A stretch of 64,000 nucleotides of DNA from Pleurotus ostreatus/Saccharomyces cerevisiae fusant. Lineage: Eukaryota > Opisthokonta. The stretch lies in contig JAMQCK010000014.1 in assembly GCA_024196135.1 (NCBI GenBank), forward strand, positions 124,001-188,000, written 5' to 3'. The position numbers and the translations under genes are program-made. Below, piece by piece: positions 49,737-60,815 of the stretch; positions within the stretch are counted from its first letter, which is position 1; each line of letters starts with the position of its first letter. The notes beneath the pieces are model-generated. The model was not told the DNA's origin and ran no database searches. It saw nothing but the letters and a program-made list of their open reading frames with translations.

Positions 49737-52700
49737 ATGGCGTCCGACGGCCTGCTGCTATGGGCGAACTCTATACGGATGACGATGGCGAGCGACAAAG
49801 CGCGCTTCGAATTCTCGGAGCACATGCAATCTCGCGGCTTTTCCTGGCTGGATCAGTATTTGGAGGACGTGGTCGAGAAGGCGCGCGAAGGGTGAGCATG
49901 GCGAGACGAACAATCTTTGTTCTGGTTTACTGACTTAAGCTGCAGTGACGATGAGCTTTTCGATCTTATGAAGACGCCAGGCCGAAAGAAGGTGGTCCGC
50001 AAGGGTCCTGCCACGGGTTCTCGCCTGAAGAATATTGTCTCGATATCTGAGCAGGTGCGTGCTTCTTCTAACATAACGACTTGTGCTGACCATTTCACAG
50101 GATGAAGACATGGAAAGCAAGGAGAACGTGGCCCCGGTGCAAAACACGTTCTATCAAGCACTGCTAGCAGCCAAATCTCCCGAACCCACGAAGGCCCTTC
50201 CTAGCCCACGAGCGCCAGACTCAAGTCCTCTACCCGAGCAGACTGTGCGCCGCATCTCCTCTCACCCTCGCGATGTCTCTCCACCGCTGCCGACACCCAC
50301 TCTTGACTACCAGGACAACCTCGGCTTCCCGCAATTCCCACATATGGACCCAGTGGCTCTGTCGATGATCGTGGAGGACGACGAGGGCTCTGGCCGTGGC
50401 TCGTCGCATACGAGCTATGCGGCAGAGCGGGCACCGTTGCAAGCCGCCGTGTCCAATCGTCTCGAGGGCCAGGCGATCAAGGAGCAGCCGGAGGACATGG
50501 AAGTCACTTCGCCGAGGGGGCCGTCCTTCGCGAGCACGACGGACACATTCCATTCTATTCCCATGAGCCCCGACCATACTCGCCATTCTACTGAACGACC
50601 TCAAGAGGACTCCAAGTCTGCGACAGCTCACACGCCAGAGCATACGTCGCCATTGTATCCCACCCTGCCTGCCGAGGAGCCTGCACCAGAGGAGTCCAAA
50701 CGCAAATCGGGCGCTTCGTCTGAGGACGCTACCGCCTCCAAGGCCGAGGATGCGGTCGACACCGTGATGTCGGAGGTCAACCCATCCGCGGATAAGGGCC
50801 AATACACCGACGATGTTGTTCCTCTGCGTGACGACGATGGCACGAGCGGTGCTCGGCCACCCAGCCCTCTCCGCAAATCTCTTCGTGCCGTCCGCGAGCA
50901 AAGCTCCGGCGCCATCCTCGTTGGTGCCGCCACGCCTGGTCCGTCGGTGGGAGCCTCAAGGACGTCGTGGCTGATGAAGACGCGCGCTGTCAACAGGAAG
51001 GTCAGTGGCATGGGCGGACCCGCGCATGTTCCAAGGACGACCATGGGGGGCACCAAGCGGAAGAGCGAGGATACGATGCATATTCCGGGTCTGTACTCGG
51101 AGGATGACACGCGGCATGCGAAGACGATGAAGTTCGACAACGATGTCACGTCCGGGAAGCCGATAGAACGTGCAGAATCCGCGAAGCCCTTGGAACGAGC
51201 TGAATCCATGAAGCCTACAGAGCGCGCGGAATCTGTGAAGCCTATGGAGCGTGCCGAAACTGCGCCGCCCACGTCCAAGCCTAGCAGTGCCGCCACGGAC
51301 GAAGGCATACTCGACCGTTTGCGCAAGACGATGCAGGGCATGAAGCCTGTTGGGCCCTTGGTCTCCAACGAGGCGCTCGCTGATGCGAAGGCCTCCGCGG
51401 AGGCGAAGGTAGCCGAAAGGCACCAGGCGGATGCCAGCGTTGTATCAATGTCCTTCGCAGACGGTCCCTCTTCCCTGCCGGACGCTATCCTCTCAGCTCC
51501 TACCAAGGAGGCTCCCGCCCCAGTCAACCCGGAAGCCTCCCGCCGCATGAGCGTCTCGGAACTGATGCCCTCCAACGACAAGGCCGACAAGGCCTCCGTC
51601 TTCAAGTTCGCGCCACCGCCTGCGCCTACCGCGCAGCACAATGCCCGCGTCAGCACCACGCCAGCCAACTCGCCTCCTCCCGCCAGCCACCCCGCGCCCG
51701 TGTTCTCCAAGCCGCGCGTCTTTGTGCCGCCGCCGGATAAGAAGCCGTCCACGCAGGACTTCCACTTCCAGCCCGCCGCCGTGCGCAACGTGCCCACCGC
51801 CATTTCGAACGTGGGGCTCTCACCGCGCCTCCAGTCCCCCTCGTCGCACAAGGCGAATGCCCTGTCCGCGCAGTCAACAGTGGAGAGCATTGCCTCCGAA
51901 ACCGACCGGATCTTCGACACTGACGTCGAGATACCGGGCTCTTGGGAGCCAACGACGCAGGACACGGAGTACTCGTTTCCCGCCGCGACGACCGTGGACG
52001 GCGCGGACATCGTCGACGACGACGACTGGTCGGACGACGGGGGCCCGGTGCCGCCGGTGTTCCCGGGGACGGACCCGAGCAATGCGAATACGACGGATAT
52101 CTATCAGACGACGTCGACGATGACGACGGCGAGTTATAAGATGGGGGTGAGTGTGGGTCCCACTATGGCTATGAATACGGGCGTGGGGATGAACACGGGT
52201 GTGGCGACGCCGCCGCCGGCGGAGAGGCCTGTGGTTGAGGAGGCACCAGCTGCGCCTGAGGAGGATAAGGAGATGGATTTGGCGGAGGCAAACCAGTACT
52301 TTATGGATGTGGATGAGCAGAGGGAGGTGCAGCCTGTCAACGCTAAGGCTACTACGCCGACGGAGGTGCGTGGTTGTTTGACATGCAATGGTTGTTTTTG
52401 CTCACGGCCTTTACAGGACGAGAGGCCTGCAAGCCAACTCTCCGATGCCTCGTCCGTGCAGCCGACGACCTTGTTCGGCCATGCGCACAAGTTCGTCTCC
52501 AGCATGCTGGGCAGCGGGAAGAAGGGGAAGGCGACTACGAAGCCCGAGGTCAAGAGCCTTCAGCTGGCTGCCGCGGCTGCGAAGAAGGTACGCGTGTTTG
52601 CTTCAGTATCATTTCATCCATCAAATTCATGCTATCCCTAGCAACAGGACGAGCAGGAGAAGAAGGAGAAGCGGCTGAAGGAGATGGAGAATAGGCGCCT

Positions 52701-53522
52701 ACTTGCTGCGCAGCGTAAGGCTGACGAGGAGAAGGCGCGGAAGGAGGAGCAGGAGCGGAAGGCAGCAGAAGACCGCGAGCGTCGTAAGCGGGAACGTGAG
52801 GAAACCACTGGCAAGCTGCCTGTGCCCGTGGCGAGGTCGAAGGTATACATATTCTTGTTCAGGTCGAAGCATGCTCTGATGGTGTCATTCAGGACGAGGA
52901 TACTACAAAGAAGCGGAAGATTGAGCTTCAGAAGCAGCCTTCGAAGACCGCTCTGAAGCCTCCGAGCTCGACGACCAAGACGCTGGTCAAGTCGAACTCG
53001 AGGCTCGCCCTGGCCTCCTCATCGACGACACCCGCGCACAAAGCCGGCGAGATGTCGAAGGCTCCTCCTTCATTGAAAGGCAAGGGCAAGGCGCCCGCCA
53101 AGATGGACGATGACGGCCGCGAGCCCGCCCAAGTCGTCCAAAGCTCCATGGCCGCGCGCGCCAAAGCCCAAATGCAGGCCGCGCAAGCCGCCGCCGCCCA
53201 ATCCGAGCCCAACCCCGGCCCCACCGACAACATCGAGCTGCCCGACATCAACAGCGAATACTCCGACTCGGACGACGAGGACCGCGGGCGGGACGTCGCC
53301 GACTGGGCGCAGTCGCCGGACCTCGCGCGCATGCTGCGCGTGCAGAGCACGATCAATCCGGATGATATCTTCGGGGAGATCCGGCCGCTCAGGATGGAGG
53401 AGATGTTCAAGACGAGGCAGAGTCGGTTTAGGGCGCGGACGAGTTCGGCGAATTGGACGGGGACGGATCGGTTGACGGTGGAGGAGGAGAGGGAGTATGC
53501 GAGGAGGATGGGGTATCGGTAG
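49737..53522 (+). CDS. INCENP: INCENP homologue (Sli15/Pic1), chromosomal passenger complex scaffold
   Basis: INCENP targets and activates Aurora B kinase at centromeres and the spindle midzone. N-terminal helix FEFSEHMQSRGFSWLDQYLE fits the region that binds survivin/borealin. The very long middle (about residues 90-900) is disordered, with SP/TP sites and four 9-residue repeats of PxERAESxK. Next is a charged helix (EKKEKRLKEMENRRLLAAQR, KADEEKARKEEQERKAAEDR) resembling the microtubule-binding single alpha-helix. The C-terminus carries the IN-box: IELPDINSEYSDSDDED, DWAQSPDL, STINPDDIFGEIRPLRMEEM, then NWTGTDRLTVEEEREYARRM ahead of GYR. The Thr/Ser positions before the end may be the Aurora phosphosites; the exact residue is not assigned. 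About 1170 residues and six exons. Confidence 0.92.
51160..51267 (+). repeat. Four 27-bp units encoding a 9-residue repeat in INCENP
   Basis: Units encode PIERAESAK, PLERAESMK, PTERAESVK and PMERAETAP. Codons differ between copies (e.g. GAA/GAG, CGT/CGA/CGC), so the repeat is old or kept by protein-level selection. Confidence 0.9.
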
Positions 53523-54061
53523 GGGCGTTGGCGGGAGCCTACTAGGATTTGGACGTTCATCTCATGTGTTTCTGTATCTTGCATGCATTGGTCTTGACGT
53601 AGATTGCATACAGCTTCGCTCGTTCGACCGTTATGAACGAGCTTCATGAGTGCGTGGCGAGATTGAATGAACTCGACGTGTGCAATGCTGTTTCGTGCAA
53701 TTCCTGTCGCAGGGTCCTCATCTTCTGGCGCAACCGACCACGAAATGGATGAGAGCCATGGCGGCTGTGTATATGCATTCACGCGGCGGCGGGTGTGGTG
53801 GCGTTTGCAGCAACGAGAGGGGGCAGTCACACATGTCTCTTAAACAGAAGACGTTTGAAAGAGCATGCAAGCGTGTTCCGATGCAATACAGCGTGTCTAG
53901 TAAGAGATACAGAGAAAACTAAACTACAGAGCCGCGGGTATGTTAGAAGTGGATAAAGTAAGAGCTTGTCGTTCCATTCGTATCATGCGCCCGACGCTCG
54001 AGGGCGTGGCTGCTAGACGTCGCGCTCGTGGCTGCGAAGCGCCGAAGTAGCCGCTAGGCGC
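53523..54061. other. Convergent 3' flanks of INCENP and the small putatively lipid-anchored protein gene
   Basis: No gene supported. A 12-bp perfect palindrome (CTAGGCGCCTAG, 54054-54065) overlaps the stop codon of the minus-strand gene. Confidence 0.5.
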
Positions 54062-54382
54062 CTAGTAGGTCGCCGTTGCTCGCGAGCCACCGAATCGGCG
54101 ACGAGTGCCTACTCGCCTGCGACCGGTGAAGCAGCGGCAGCAGATGATGTCCATGATGAGGTCGAAGATGGTGACAATGACAGCGGTGATGGCGCTAGGG
54201 GGAGGGTCAGTGAGGGCGTCGAGAGCGAGGGTAGGAGGGTACACACCTGACAATGGCCATGAAGACGCTGGCGATGGCCGAAATGATGGAGTTCAGGCCT
54301 GCGCCAATTGCGGAGAATACGGATCCCTGCGTGCTCGTCAGCGAATGCCCTCGTCATCGTCGACGCCCGTGCTGCTCACCAT
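54062..54382 (-). CDS. 72-residue small membrane-associated protein with predicted N-myristoylation and Cys cluster
   Basis: Three coding exons: the first contributes only the ATG (54380-54382), immediately followed by GTGAGC; the second starts GGATCC (54326) and reads GSVFSAIGAGLNSIISAIAS plus VFMAIVS; the third gives AITAVIVTIFDLIMDIICCR, CFTGRRRVGTRRRFGG and SRATATY. The mature start MGSVFSAI meets the N-myristoylation pattern (Gly2, Ser6). A long amphipathic/hydrophobic stretch follows, then CCRC, a plausible palmitoylation or metal site, and an Arg-rich tail able to contact acidic lipids. No named family is recognised. I infer a peripheral membrane protein. A TATA-like element lies about 90 bp upstream. 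The splicing is well supported because both joins preserve the repeated SAI/TAI pattern. Confidence 0.8.
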
Positions 54383-54806
54383 TGTTGTTGTTGTTGTGGG
54401 GGGTGAGTGTGTGTTGGGTTGGGTGGTTGGTTGGTTCGGTGATTGCTGCTCACCCTCCCGCCGCACAGGCCTTATAAGGGCTCGATAGCGGCGATGACTT
54501 CATTTTGCAGCGGACGCCCTCGAGGACGTCACGGATGACGGATTAGGTCCCGCCCTGTCTATCGGCGCTTGCAGCATTCTGAGCGCGCGCACTCCATGGC
54601 GCTCCGTCAACGAGGATACTTGTCCGTGCGGGGAAAAGGCAAGACCCGACGTCATAATGCCCGGTCCGAGCGCCGGTACTGACGCGCACCTTCTCGATCA
54701 GGAACTCGCGTACCTCGTTCCCCCAGCGGCTGGCACAGTCTGGCAGCGACTCGCACCCGCGCAGAGCAAGCTCCGAGCTCCCCGAGCGCTCCTCCACGGC
54801 AGAGAC
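54383..54806. other. Divergent promoter between the 72-residue protein gene and PKR1
   Basis: Contains GT-rich leader sequence of the minus-strand gene (GTTGTTGTTG), a TATAAG element at 54471-54477 on the minus strand, and the PKR1 leader. Frames open here before 54807 lack family sequence. Confidence 0.5.
54471..54477 (-). promoter_or_regulatory. TATA-like element (TTATAAG) upstream of the 72-residue protein gene
   Basis: Minus-strand CCCTTATAAGG about 90 bp before the ATG. Confidence 0.45.
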
Positions 54807-55179
54807 ATGGCCGACGCCACTGCTGCAGCAGCAGCTCCTGACGCCGCCACCGCCATCGACGCCGCGTCCGACTCGGTCTCTTTTTTTGCCAACATCCTCA
54901 CTCCGGGCTCCTCTTTCCACCCGACCTTCCTCCTCATTGCAGACGCCGCCTTCCTGGGCCTCTTCTTCGTGCTTCTCGCCCTTCTCTTCGTAACAAAAAG
55001 CCTGCACTTCGCGGTACTGATCCTAGTAGAGGCCGGGCTGTGGCTTAGCGTGAAGTGGTGCGTGTACGCTGTCGTATAGATTTCATATCTGCGCGCTTAC
55101 GCAGGCGGGCAGGTTCGTGAATGAACTGAGGAAGGCTGAGATGGAAGTTCGTGCTTCGGCCGAGAAGAAGGATACATGA
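54807..55179 (+). CDS. PKR1: Pkr1-like ER membrane protein, V-ATPase assembly factor
   Basis: Pkr1 acts in the ER with Vma21-type factors to assemble the V0 sector of the vacuolar ATPase. The protein (about 107 residues) starts with an Ala/Asp-rich stretch (MADATAAAAAPDAATAIDAA), then the family signature SFFANILTPGSSFHPTFLL, two membrane spans (ADAAFLGLFFVLLALLFVT and SLHFAVLILVEAGLWLSVKW) and FVNELRKAEMEVRASAEK. One intron splits the Trp codon of KW-FVNEL; the acceptor is CGGGCAG, not the earlier ACGCAG. The ATG at 54807 gives the usual short N-terminus; an in-frame ATG at 54657 would add 50 unlikely residues. It ends only 30 bp from the PSF3 stop, tail to tail. Confidence 0.9.
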
Positions 55180-55209
55180 GACCATGGGACACATCCCCCG
55201 CGCTTGATG

Positions 55210-56073
55210 TCACCGTCTGCCACGCTCTGTCTCCTCGTACCACTTTTTCGTCCGCTTTGCGCTCTCTTGCGCGATGGTGAACACTGGTGCGTGCGCGAGC
55301 CGAGCAAAAGGAACAAGATGAACTGATCAGCATCGCTAGTGATTCCCACGAGGATGACTTACAGTCTCGCTCCGTAGCGTCCAATCCCTCTCGAAAGCTC
55401 TGCGCCGCATTGCCCGACCCGCCCCCTCCAACGGGACCGAGAGCGGCAAAGTGCTGTGCTTGGTCGATGATCTCGAGTAGTCGCTTATGGAACGTCTAAA
55501 GCCGCTAGCATGAACAAGCAGTCCCATCCCGCGAGACCCAGTCGCACATACCCTCGTCAACATATCCGACATCTCCTTCCCTTGCTCTTCAATCAATCTA
55601 TGGGCGCATGTCAGCGGGCTGGCGCGCGCGGCGCCACTGCATGCGACGTACATGTCCATGACGGTCTTCCCGAAGCTGTACCAGCTGCTTCCCGCTCCCA
55701 CTAGCCCCGACAGTCGCACGCTCTTCTCCTCTGCGCTGAGTGCGTTCTTCACCTTTGGCCCGAACGCAGTGGGGATGGTGAAGTCGACCCATTCACTGCA
55801 ATTCATGGCGTATTCAGCGCGTGCATTCGAGGGAGGTGCGCGCCACGCACGAGTAAATGAGAACGTATGCGAGCCATATGGGTATCGCCACCTTGGCTCC
55901 CGCCTTGATATCCTTCGTGTTCCCGCCACCTAGATGCCCCATGTCGGGGATGTCGCGCCTGAATGTGCATTGTATTTTCTGAGGGACGGGTGAGGGATGG
56001 TTGGCGCGTAAACGTCGCCACGCACTTGATTCTCAGCCAGTATCGCGTCTATTGAGAAATAGTCCTCCTCCAT
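55210..56073 (-). CDS. PSF3: GINS complex subunit Psf3 (DNA replication)
   Basis: GINS joins Cdc45 and MCM to form the replicative CMG helicase in the nucleus. Six exons assembled by eye: MEEDYFSIDAILAENQ, KIQCTFRRDIPDMGHLGGGN with TKDIKAGAKVAIPIWLAYVL, SEWVDFTIPTAFGPKVKNAL with SAEEKSVRLSGLVGAGSSWY, ILIEEQGKEMSDMLTR, TFHKRLLEIIDQAQHFAALG with FREGLDATERD, and finally LFTIAQESAKRTKKWYEETE then RGRR and stop. All joins keep the frame. Roughly 195 residues, the normal Psf3 length. The last exon needs skipping an early AG and using CGCACCAG, after which the protein ends at the expected C-terminal Arg-rich tail. Its promoter (155 bp) is shared with the divergent mitochondrial-type gene. Confidence 0.92.
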
Positions 56074-56228
56074 TATTGTTCAGAAAGAGGCAATAGCGTC
56101 CCGTGCGGAGGATGGTGGCAAGAGACACGCGCGAATCAATAGATGCGTGGGGACGCGATGTGTGACGCGAAGCTGGCGGAAGGCGGGCCGTGTGACGCTT
56201 CGTGTTTTCCTCGCCGCCGTCATCGACC

Positions 56229-57352
56229 ATGCTTGCTTGTCTTCGCCGAGCAGGATATACCGCCCTCCGACAACGCCCGCGCCCTCGCTTTGTCGCCCCC
56301 ACTACATTCCCTCGCTATGCGCGCCTGTATTCCGACCAGCCGGACCCGCTCGCGGCGCTCAAGCAGGGCTTCGCGCGCGAGCTTGGACTGGTGCCAGAGC
56401 CAGAGTACGACGGCATCCCGCCCAAGAAGAAGTTCCCGGGCATGACGCGCAAGCAGCTCGAGGAGTTTTGGCGGCACAAGGTCGAGAACCTGCCCGACCG
56501 CGGGCCCGACGAGAACTACACCTTCGACGACCTCAAGCAGCTGGACCTCCTCGAGGAGGACATAGAAACGATCCGGCACATGCCCGAGGACATGCCCCCC
56601 GAGCAGCTCGACGACTTTTTGCGGCAGGCGATTGAGGGTGCGCTCATGCGGGATATCGAGGAGCTGTTTGGCGACGTGGAGCCGCTGAACAAGCTCCGGG
56701 CGGAGGCGGATAAGCTCGCGCCGGAGCAGCAGGAGGAGCTGTACGGGTGGGTGAGCGGGGAGCTGGAGAAGAAGCTGGCGGGGATGGACCCGGAGACGCA
56801 GGCGCTGATCAACGCGAACGCGGCGCGGCAGCTGCAGTGGGGGGAGATCACCGAGGCGGCGAGCAGGGACCCCGGCATTCAGGCGGCTTTGGAGGAGTTC
56901 TGGGCAGTAGCGCGTGAGGTGACAGGTGGTGCGTGGCAATGCGTCGTCTGACAATGGGCTTGATGTGCTGATGTGCCTCTCCTCCCGCTCCCCCAGTCAA
57001 GGAGGAGGACACCGTCGGAGGCCGCTTCAACCCCACCCCCGAGCAGACGATGCGCATGCTCGCCAACTCCGCGATCGACGATGCGATGAACAAGGTCATG
57101 GACGCGTTCAAGGACCAGGGCGTCGACCTCCCCTCGAACATGGTGAGGCTTAGCGCCGGACTAACCGCGGTCGCGCCAAGGCTGACTGAATGCCCTGATC
57201 AGGTGATGTCTCAGGCGATGCGGGAGGCGGTGGAGGAGGTGCGGCAGGTGGTGGGGGTGGGGGATGGGGAGGACGAGCGGCCCGGGGACGCGCCCTCGTC
57301 GACGGACAACCCGGGGGACGCGCAGCCGGGCGGGAAGGTGCCCTCGCCGTAG
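56229..57352 (+). CDS. Putative mitochondrial protein of unknown function
   Basis: Three exons, about 310 residues. The N-terminus (MLACLRRAGYTALRQRPRPR, then FVAPTTFPRYARLYSDQPDP) is Arg-rich without acidic residues and looks like a matrix-targeting presequence with a cleavage region near RLYS. The mature part is strongly acidic and helical, with repeated Pro-Glu phrases (MPEDMPPEQLDDFLRQAIEG, KLAPEQQEELYGWVSGELEK). Introns follow REVTG (phase 1) and DLPSNM (phase 0). The C-terminal 40 residues are disordered (DGEDERPGDAPSSTDNPGDA). No known domain. The acidic helical body suggests a soluble matrix chaperone or assembly factor, but this is inference only. Confidence 0.8.
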
Positions 57353-57463
57353 ACGGCGACATCTCGTCATCACGTGGGCGCGTCCGATCGCGTCTGCTTC
57401 TTGCTTCCTTCTCTCATCTCATCTCACTGTCAACTAATACGGGCTACAAATACATCTTGCTTA

Positions 57464-60064
57464 ATGAACCTCGACGTCGGGAACTCTCATTCGCCGCCGA
57501 CTGGGATTAGTGCTGGCCCGTCGACCCAGCCGCAGGCAGCGCCCGAACTTCCCCTACCAAAGACGGCGTTTTACTCGGTAGAGTACCCCGGCTATGTGCA
57601 GGACACGTCTGTCCCGATCGCCGTGCGCGCGCTGGGAGGTGCTCAAGCTCTGGATACTGCTTTCAAGCGCGCGATCGGCAAGCAAGAATCTCTGGTTGAA
57701 CTTAGGCTACAACCCGACAACCCCTTCGCGCACCCCGTGGCTGGCGAGGTCGTGCAGACGAACAATTTGCTGCTCAAGGTGACCAAACGCAAACGCGTTC
57801 GCCGCAATGGCGTACCTCTGGCCCAGCCTGAGTGGGAGTACAAGGCGGAGATTGCGGGTGTGGTACCAAGAACGGTGCGATTCCGAGGTGGGTATAGCGC
57901 CCTGGGGATCGGCTTTTGCTGAGCATGATCATAGGCATGGCGGACTACCAGTACCAGCCAGACACGAACGACCCTATATCTCGATTGCGTGTCGCAATGG
58001 ACAAAATGGACGGTGCGTGCTGCGCACCTACCGCTCACTTAGCACTCACCCATACTCCCTTCAGTCGAAGCTCTCTTCTCCTACCGCGTCCCCACAGATG
58101 ATGGCAGCTCAACCACACCAGCCCCGCCATCAACCCAACCGCCCACCCCATCACGCGCAGCTCCGCCGCCCTCAGTCCCAGTAACACCACGCGCACCTCT
58201 TCCCCCGCCACCCCCGCACGACATCCCCCTCGACCCTGCGCTCGTGCATGCATTCCCCCTCGACCCCCAACTCGCCGCGCAGACGCCCTCGCGACGCAAC
58301 AGCACTCTACCAGGCAGCTCCCAGTCGTTCAACCTCGACGTCGAGATGGCGGCGCCGGATTCTGAGTTGCCTGAGAGCTCACAAGTGGGAGGCTTGCGCA
58401 TGTTCCCCCCGCCATTGTTTAGTCGGCAGGCGATTCCGTTGATGTATAAGTGCGTTTCTCGTTGTTCGACGCGCTCGGCATGAGTATCTATCGATGCTGA
58501 CCGCTTCGCGCAGCCTAAAAGCCAACCCCTCGTCCATCGTCTCCACCACCGTGGACGAGATGACCGGCGAAGAGAAGAAGCGTCTGGTCAATCGCTTCCG
58601 CTGGAAGGGCTACGGGCCCGCGACGATCATGTTTTCGGATGCGAATGTGAGTAGGATGTTGCTTAAGCCTTCAGGCAGTTTATCGAGTAGGCCTTGAGCG
58701 GTGCTAAACCGATCATAGGTCCCCGACAAACCACCCGACGTGGTGGAAGAAGCTCGCAGCACTGTCAATCAAGACCTGCTTGCGCGTGTGGCTGCGGTAA
58801 ATCATTGTTCTCATATTCACGTCAGCGGACAGTTCACTAACCTATCTCTCAGCAATTTGAGAAACGAAAAGTCTGGACCCGACTCTCGCTGTACAACCAG
58901 TTCAGCCCTGCGGAGGCGCGGGAGATCCACAAGTTTGTCGTTTATGCAGAGTCTTGACTTCTTGTTACTCACCGCCCCAATAGCTCGAAGCTCCTGCTCC
59001 CTCTGACTTGCTACGTCTTCCAAGATGGCCCCTTCCGCGACACGCTCGTCAAGTTTAGCTACGACCCGAGGAAGGACATCAATGGGCGGTTGTAAGTGGC
59101 TTCTTGTCCTCCCTGCTCGTACTTCGTCTTCGTTGCCCATTGCAACAGCCCAACCGTCATTCACCAACCCTTTCACCAACCCTCTCTCCCTTCCTATATC
59201 CTACAACACCGTTCACGCCGTCCTCTGCCTGCCTTCCTCCATCGCGCCGGCTCCGCCTTCGTCTACACACGCGCGAGTATGCCCTGTCCCTCCCGCCACT
59301 TCCTTCCTTTATTTCCTTCTAGGCCACCGAACAAACTCACACCACCTGCCCCAGCTTCCAGCGCTTCTACTTCCGCAATGCCAACCACCCCATCGTGCGC
59401 CCCTCCGTCACCGCCCGGCGCGCGGACCGCAGCACCTCCATTGCGCGCCTCGACGCCGAGGCCGAGGCATTCGAGCGCCAGAACTCGCTCGCAATCAACC
59501 CACACACTCCGGGCTCGCAAGCTTTCAACGCGCGCCGCTCGCACATCTTCGACGGCAAGACCCTCGCGAAGGAGACCGCGGCGTTCCAGCTGTGCGACAT
59601 CGAGGACCCGATGCTGAAGGGGATGATCGAGGACGCGGAGGAGCTAAGGGAGGTGTGCGATGATAGGGACGGGTGGTATACGACGCATGCGTTGGAGAGG
59701 ATTAAGATGGTGCTGAGGCATAAGTTCTTTTCGTTGTTGGAGGGGCATGTGGCGTCGGATGAGGTGGGTTTGGGTTTGTTGCCTGGTCAGGGTTCGTTGC
59801 TGATGATTGTCGAAGGAGTGCTGGGCACTGCTCGAGAAGTCGGAAGGACATGCGTCGTACGAGACGCGCTACGTCAAGAGGCACGGCAAGCACAACATGG
59901 CGAAGGGCGCGATGCGGCCAGAGGATGCGGCGGTGAGTTGCTTTCGGTCGCCTTTCCTGTTCTACCAAATCTCATCATTTCAGGCTATGCGTCTGCGCGC
60001 AATCCTGGACAAAAACGCGAAGGAGTTCCAGGAGCAATTCAGGCAGGGGCAATCACTCGGATAG
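57464..60064 (+). CDS. TFC1: TFIIIC subunit tau95 (Tfc1/Sfc1), RNA polymerase III transcription factor
   Basis: Tau95 is part of the tau-A half of TFIIIC, which binds the A box of tRNA genes. Seen: N-terminal dimerisation-type region (TAFYSVEYPGYVQDTSVPIA, NPFAHPVAGEVVQTNNLLLK, VTKRKRVRRNG), a Pro-rich linker (RAPLPPPPPHDIPLDPALV), FPPPLFSRQAIPLMYNLKAN, KKRLVNRFRWKGYGPATIMF, KRKVWTRLSLYNQFSPAEAR, LPLTCYVFQDGPFRDTLVKF and SYDPRKDINGRF with the following FQRFYFRNANHP, all typical of the family's DNA-binding domain. The C-terminal part is mostly helical and ends QFRQGQSLG. About 640 residues across ten or more exons, all joins in frame. Start at 57464 (MNLDVGNS); an upstream in-frame ATG at 57374 lies 21 bp past the previous gene's stop and is less likely. 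Confidence 0.92.
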
Positions 60065-60397
60065 AGAGCATGCAGCCCAAGTGTCGCATACTCCTTGTAC
60101 TACCCATAATCAAGATGAACTGTAGACGCACATAAAGCTCAATGGAATCCTTTCACATTGCGTGCGAGATCTTAGATGTTCGAGCAACAGGGTCGCTTGC
60201 TCGGGTGCTTCGAGGAGAACAGGCGAAGAATGCGAGCGGCTGGTGCAGTTTTTGGCATGTACATTCGAAAGCATGATGACTGCATATGCATATGGATACA
60301 TAGCGAGGGGCCCCGCGCTCTCCTGCGCAGGAAGTAGTGTATGTCCGCCTCATCGGCTCATCGTGAGGGATGAAGGGAGGTGGTGGGCCAGCAGAGA
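60065..60397. other. Convergent 3' flanks of TFC1 and RPL29
   Basis: Non-coding; ATG/TGCATATG-rich stretch about 60270-60300. No gene supported. Confidence 0.5.
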
Positions 60398-60815
60398 TCA
60401 TGATGCTGCTTTCTGCTCCAGCCGGGCTTTCCTCTAATAACAAGTCGTGGTCAGCGTCCCATTCTGACCTAAGTGGGGTAGCGAACGCACCGAGCCCGTA
60501 GCCGCGTAGCGCATGTTGCGGCGGAACTGCAGACACGTCGATCAGTACACCCAACTTGTCTCCCTCATCGCTCATTCGTACCTTGGCGTCAACCTATCAA
60601 ATCGCGCATTAGCATTCATTCTCTCCCCACTATGCAGAACAGCAACAACTCACGCCACGCATCGACCGAGTGCTGTGGGTCTGGGGCCGCTTGATACCGT
60701 TACGGTGGGCCTTCTTGTTCTGGTTGTGGTTGGTATGGCTGCAAAGCGCGCGCGATCAGCGTTTCGTCCTCCCGCAGCGATCGAGCATCACAGCGCACTT
60801 CTTTGACTTGGCCAT
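60398..60815 (-). CDS. RPL29: 60S ribosomal protein L29 (eL29)
   Basis: Five very small exons: MAKSK plus AA; then the rest of N, HTNHNQNKKAHRNGIKRPQT and HSTRSMRG; VDAK; FRRNMRYAATGS; RKARLEQKAAS and stop. The joined protein (about 62 residues, strongly basic) matches eL29 at almost every block (AKSKNHTNHNQNKKAHRNGI, FRRNMRYA). Introns are GT-AG, 49 to about 60 nt. The exon encoding VDAK is only 12 nt (phase 0 both sides). Cytosolic ribosome, large subunit. Because exons are so short, conventional open-frame searches would miss it. Confidence 0.93.

Noticed and set aside
50628..52082. 484-codon open frame antisense to INCENP
   Set aside because: It mirrors a low-complexity, GC-rich coding region; its sequence is Ser/Gly/Ala shadow with no domain. 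The plus-strand INCENP product is unambiguous.
54657..54806. 50-residue N-terminal extension of PKR1
   Set aside because: Family members start close to the FxxNIxTPG block; the extension has no similarity and covers the likely leader.
56220..56954. 244-codon antisense frame in the mitochondrial-type gene
   Set aside because: Leu/Arg-rich mirror of the acidic helical protein; no start context or homology.
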